Shown here one piece after another: positions 50,820-53,812 of a stretch of DNA of 53,812 nucleotides. A program made the position numbers and the translations under genes. The stretch spans positions 1 through 53,812 of the forward strand of contig NZ_QMFY01000025.1 of the NCBI RefSeq assembly GCF_003286915.1. The letters are read 5' to 3'. The notes beneath the pieces are model-generated. The model searched no databases and was not told where the DNA came from. It saw only the letters and a program-made list of their open reading frames with translations. Source of the stretch: Pseudochryseolinea flava (GTDB lineage: Bacteria; Bacteroidota; Bacteroidia; Cytophagales; Cyclobacteriaceae). Numbering within the stretch: the first letter of the stretch is position 1; the number at the start of each line of letters is the position of its first letter.

Positions 50820-51941
50820 GTGGAAATATTCAAAGATTTTAAAGTATTGGAATTGGCGTCGGTACTGGCCGGGCCAAGTGTAGGGCAATTTTTTGCCGAG
50901 CTTGGTGCAGAGGTGATTAAGGTCGAAAATCCAACGACGTACGGCGATGTGACGCGTAGCTGGAAGGTTTCCGGTGAAAAAACCGATGATCGGTCTGCTT
51001 ATTTCTGCTCAGTGAATTGGGGAAAGAAATCGATTGCGTTGGACTTACACGTCGAGGAAGATCTAGTGATTGTTAAAAAACTAGCCCTTCGCGCCGACTT
51101 AATCATTGCGAGTTATAAACCTGGTGATGCCGAAAAATTGGGTGTCGATTATCAGACGTTGAGTCAAAGTAACCCGGGGGTCATATACGCGCAGGTTTCG
51201 GGTTATGGTTGGGATAACGCGCGGGTGGGATACGATGCTGTGATCCAAGCAGAGGCAGGTTTTATGTCGATGAATGGCGAGGTAGATGGTGCATCGTTGA
51301 AGATGCCCGTGGCGCTGATGGATCTTCTCGCGGGGCACCAGTTAAAGGAGGGAATATTATTGGCGCTTCTTGAAAAATCTAGAACGGGTCGCGGAAAACA
51401 TGTAGCCGTATCGTTGATAGAATCGGCCGTTGCGTCATTGGCGAATCAGGCAACCAATTGGTTAGTGGCAGGGAAACTGCCGAAGAAACAAGGATCTTCG
51501 CATCCGAACATCGCACCCTATGGCGATGTATTTAAGTCGAAAGATGAACGGGAAATTTTGTTAGCGGTGGGCAGCGATCGCCAGTTTGCTGATTTGTGTG
51601 AGATTATTGGTGTACGCGAAATTGCATTTGAAGAACGTTTCAAGAAGAACGCATCGCGTGTTGAAAATAGGTTAGAATTAAATACAATTCTTCAGTCTGG
51701 TATTGGAAGTCTTGGCGCTGATGAACTGATGGTGAAAATCAATACGAAGAAAATTCCTGCGGGTGTCATTCAAACAATGGATAAAGTTTTTGAAATGCAT
51801 GAGGTGTTGGGTATGATAATGACGCATGGTCAACTTAAAGGCGTTAGGACGATGGTCGTTGACGGAATTGATAGAAATACTTCATTGTTGCCTCCACCGA
51901 AATTGGACGAGCATAGCGACGAAGTGCGTGCGCTTATTTGA
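50820..51941 (+). CDS. CaiB/BaiF-family (class III) CoA transferase
   Basis: 373 residues starting at GTG 50820. LELASVLAGPSVGQFFAELG and VIKVENP are the family N-terminus. SVNWGKKSIALDL and LADLIIASY-like segments follow, with the catalytic Asp expected in MPVALMDLLAG. QVSGYGWDNARVGYDAV is the region that positions CoA. The family moves CoA between carboxylic acids through a mixed-anhydride Asp-CoA thioester. At 373 residues it is slightly shorter than formyl-CoA transferases. The substrate pair cannot be read from the sequence. It is divergent from the thioredoxin-like gene across a 99-base spacer. Confidence 0.9.
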   Translation: MEIFKDFKVLELASVLAGPSVGQFFAELGAEVIKVENPTTYGDVTRSWKVSGEKTDDRSAYFCSVNWGKKSIALDLHVEEDLVIVKKLALRADLIIASYKPGDAEKLGVDYQTLSQSNPGVIYAQVSGYGWDNARVGYDAVIQAEAGFMSMNGEVDGASLKMPVALMDLLAGHQLKEGILLALLEKSRTGRGKHVAVSLIESAVASLANQATNWLVAGKLPKKQGSSHPNIAPYGDVFKSKDEREILLAVGSDRQFADLCEIIGVREIAFEERFKKNASRVENRLELNTILQSGIGSLGADELMVKINTKKIPAGVIQTMDKVFEMHEVLGMIMTHGQLKGVRTMVVDGIDRNTSLLPPPKLDEHSDEVRALI

Positions 51942-52044
51942 TGAGATGTTTAAAGTAGTTACTGATGCAGGATGTGATATAGATTTTTTTTACACTAGAG
52001 ATGCAGAGGAGCGAGTTTCGAGTGATTTATTCTTAATGAGTTTT

Positions 52045-52667
52045 TTATGAGCAATAAACTCGTCTTATATTTCTCCATGAAAGAAAACATAAAATGATAA
52101 ACGTTAACAGTGCTAGTGCCGTTGATGGCTTATTGTTTTTAATCCATAGTAATATTTGCGACTCCTCTTCGCGGATAACTTCGGGTAAACAAGTATAAAC
52201 AATACAAGACCCTGTCATTCCTGTGTAACGTCTATTTTCGGGTTCTGGTCTGGTGATATTCATTATCCAAATGTCTCGATGTTCAACGATGTAATGAGAG
52301 GCTCCTTCTTGTTCGAGCATACTTAAAACGGCTACCAGCATTTCATATTTGGCGTCGTTTTCAAAATGAATGTGTACGCCATTTATAGTGTCGTATTCTT
52401 TTAATATTTTCTTAACAGAAAGTCTGCTGTAATCGAATTTGATTTTGTTGTCTACATTATTTGAATCAAAGTTCATCTCGAGATATTTTCTGACCAACGG
52501 TAAATGATATTGTGCTTTTGTTTTTGCATCGAGCATTGTTATTTCTAGTACATATTCAGCGTTTTCGGAGTGTTCAATACTGTAAAATATATAGTGAAGG
52601 GGATGCCAATGAGACTAATCATCCCTGCCGTATAGTATAGCCTTTTGTGGTGCCGCCGGTATTTCAT
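52045..52667 (-). pseudogene. Two-membrane-segment hypothetical protein, split by a frameshift in an A-run
   Basis: From ATG 52667 the frame reads MKYRRHHKRLYYTAG and a membrane segment (MISLIGIPFTIYFTVL), then goes out of frame. A second frame, entering as EYVLEITMLDAKTKAQYH, runs to 52045 with a soluble domain (INGVHIHFENDAKYEMLVAV, HYIVEHRDIWIMN) and a second membrane segment (ALALLTFIILCFLSW). The minus-strand run of four A (plus strand 52562-52565) marks the join. One extra A would give a single 207-residue protein. The IHFxxxAKY pattern looks familiar from Bacteroidota membrane-anchored hypothetical proteins. It may be a true pseudogene or a sequencing indel. The downstream piece alone could start at 52536. 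Confidence 0.68.
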
Positions 52668-52698
52668 TCCAAAAATTATATTACACTGTTTATAAAAT

Positions 52699-52729
52699 AA
52701 TCGCCACGGTAAAACTACACGTGGCGATT
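52699..52729 (-). terminator. Terminator-like hairpin after the TonB-family gene
   Basis: AATCGCCACG and CGTGGCGATT form a perfect 10-bp stem with an eleven-base loop, 25 bases beyond the TonB stop. On the minus strand TTATTTTATA follows, an adequate U-rich tail. Confidence 0.72.
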
Positions 52730-52753
52730 GAATCAAATTGGGGTTTGATATTT

Positions 52754-53554
52754 TTATTCTGCGATTTGGAATTTGATCGGTAGCGTCATGCGTACAGATA
52801 CACTGTGTTTGTTTTGTACGCCGGGTGTCCATCCTTTCATCATGGAGATAACACGCATGGCTTCTTTATCACATGTTGCACTGATGCCGCGCATAACTTT
52901 CACGTCGCGGACATTACCGTCTTTATCAACAACGAAGGATACATACACTGTTCCTTGCGTGCCAAGCCTTCTGTCAGCGCTTGGATATCTTGTGTTCCTA
53001 GAGATAAATTGTGCAAGGCCTTTTTGTCCACCTTCGAATGATGGTGGTATCTCCACGATGTCGAAATCTTTTCCATAATCCGTTGGATCTGCAGGAGGTC
53101 CGGGAGGAACGTCAGCGATGGCAGGACCAGTACCACCACTTGCGTTGGGGTCGGCAGTAGGTTGTGCATTGTCGATTTCGTCGTTTGTAGGGAGTTCCTC
53201 ATCAACCTCATGTGTTACCGCAGTGGGCGCAACGTTAGCAATTGGCTTTTGGGCGGGCGTTGTTGGTGGTGGCGGCGGAGGCTTTATCGTTTTGGGTTGC
53301 TCGATTTTTGGTGGTGAAATGGGAGCTACGAACTCCCTTTCTTCCTTCGGTTCTTGCGGCGGTGTAACCGTTTCGAACTGCGATAAAATTTTCGGTGCAA
53401 TCAATAACAAACATGCGATGGATACACTGATACCGAGTCCGGTGATCATTGATCTTGAATATGACTTTCTTACCGAGTATGCACCGTAATCTCTGTTACG
53501 ATTCATGAATACAAGGTCATCCCAACTTCTAACATCAATAGTTTCTGTTTTCAT
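52754..53554 (-). CDS. TonB-family energy transducer
   Basis: 266 residues. A cytoplasmic start with DLVFMNRNRDYGAYSVRKSY is typical of Bacteroidota TonB proteins. One membrane helix follows (about 35-57, MITGLGISVSIACLLLIAPK), then a Pro-rich linker (IKPPPPPPTTP, VPPGPPADPTDYG). The C-terminal TonB domain (about 175-266) has FISRNTRYPSADRRLGTQGT, VYVSFVVDKDGNV and WTPGVQNKHSVSVRMTLPI. It passes proton-motive energy from ExbB/ExbD to TonB-dependent receptors. The helix lacks the classical SHLS motif but keeps charged residues before it. ExbB/D are not in the window; being the first gene before an intergenic region, it is probably its own unit. Confidence 0.94.
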   Translation of the reverse strand: MKTETIDVRSWDDLVFMNRNRDYGAYSVRKSYSRSMITGLGISVSIACLLLIAPKILSQFETVTPPQEPKEEREFVAPISPPKIEQPKTIKPPPPPPTTPAQKPIANVAPTAVTHEVDEELPTNDEIDNAQPTADPNASGGTGPAIADVPPGPPADPTDYGKDFDIVEIPPSFEGGQKGLAQFISRNTRYPSADRRLGTQGTVYVSFVVDKDGNVRDVKVMRGISATCDKEAMRVISMMKGWTPGVQNKHSVSVRMTLPIKFQIAE

Positions 53555-53621
53555 AAGACCTGTGGTTTTAGGTTTGATTGAATTTGATCTTATAATGCTG
53601 GTCGGTGAAAGAAGTCACAGG

Positions 53622-53655
53622 AAAGTTTAAAGTTTTAAAGTTTAAAGTGAAAAGT
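53622..53655. repeat. AAAGTTTAAAGT direct repeats
   Basis: The motif AAAGTTTAAAGT is repeated twice with small variations, followed by a GAAAAGTTGG tail. It is simple-sequence intergenic DNA. Confidence 0.5.
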
Positions 53656-53687
53656 TGGTAGGAGTGGTTATCGGTTATCCGTTATGG

Positions 53688-53727
53688 GCATCTCTAAAAA
53701 CCCGATTTTGGAGATGCTTTGTTTTTT
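53688..53727 (+). terminator. Plus-strand rho-independent terminator with no visible upstream gene
   Basis: GCATCTCTAAAA pairs with TTTTGGAGATGC (12 bp, one wobble) around a six-base loop, followed by TTTGTTTTTTTT. The nearest genes on the left run the other way, so the transcript it ends is unknown. Confidence 0.7.
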
Positions 53728-53812
53728 TTATCATTTTTAGAGGCATCATCCGTACGGTTTTTATGTCGACGTTGATTTTTTTCTCCTCTATAGGAGGATT
53801 CTTGCCCTCATC

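Larger units (their letters stand above)
53555..53812. other. Right-edge intergenic region
   Basis: Contains the TonB promoter region, an A/T-rich direct repeat and a plus-strand terminator. On the minus strand a frame with no stop from 53812 to about 53680 (ending RDAHNG) could be the tail of a gene outside the window, but I cannot confirm it. Confidence 0.35.

Noticed and set aside
52555-52575. Programmed -1 frameshifting for the split membrane gene
   Set aside because: The site (CCG AAA ACG) is a poor slippery sequence and I see no stimulatory structure. A one-base deletion in the A-run is simpler.

Overview
The window looks like chromosomal DNA of a free-living Bacteroidota bacterium, most probably Cytophagales-like. 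The evidence is type IX secretion (T9SS) sorting domains of both type A and type B, a PorP/SprF protein, an OmpA/PorE-like protein, MacB/FtsX permeases of the large Bacteroidota type, a CzcA-TolC fusion, DUF1987 (SiaC), DUF4421, DUF2807 and DUF6660 proteins, and -10 elements resembling TAnnTTTG. No rRNA, tRNA, CRISPR array or intact prophage was seen.

Region by region. 1-412: remains of mobile DNA, namely the start of an IS3-type OrfA running off the left edge and an internally deleted tyrosine recombinase. 717-1830: a Crp/Fnr-type regulator followed by a RidA-family gene, separated by two CRP-like palindromes, one of them a perfect consensus. 1831-4412: a sparse region, a small hypothetical gene and a 5'-truncated FtsX-type permease. 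4615-14289: two large T9SS cargo proteins, a complete 821-residue permease with a sigma-54-like promoter, an orphan SiaC-like protein, an IS3 relic and a DUF4421 outer-membrane protein. A dispersed intergenic repeat of about 100 bp flanks the second cargo gene. 14708-16886: a Bcr/CflA-like drug exporter and a membrane-anchored HEXXH peptidase-like protein.

16962-28693 is a metal-handling island. A DtxR/MntR-type regulator is divergent from a tightly coupled three-gene operon (di-heme cytochrome lipoprotein, Rieske lipoprotein, porin), with a perfect inverted-repeat operator candidate between them. This is followed by a small Cys-rich secreted protein, a CzcA-TolC fusion, its adaptor lipoprotein and a P1B-type Zn/Cd ATPase. 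The regulator and the first operon are the best candidate for an undescribed system: a metal-responsive envelope electron-transfer module.

29582-40269 is a cell-surface region. It holds a secreted protein with four near-identical 354-bp repeats, a type B T9SS cargo protein, PorP/SprF and an OmpA/PD40/LysM-like protein, facing a large TPR-CHAT protein whose stop codon overlaps that of the OmpA gene. 40548-53554 is mostly housekeeping: an aldehyde dehydrogenase, a GIN-domain lipoprotein, a MATE exporter, small conserved proteins, cytidylate kinase preceded by a 44-residue lipoprotein too short for most gene callers, DUF502, a zinc-ribbon protein, a thioredoxin-like lipoprotein coupled to mnmA, a CoA transferase, a frameshifted membrane gene and a TonB-family protein.

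All functional calls come from reading motifs and family resemblance by eye. No database search was run, and regulatory sites are pattern matches only.
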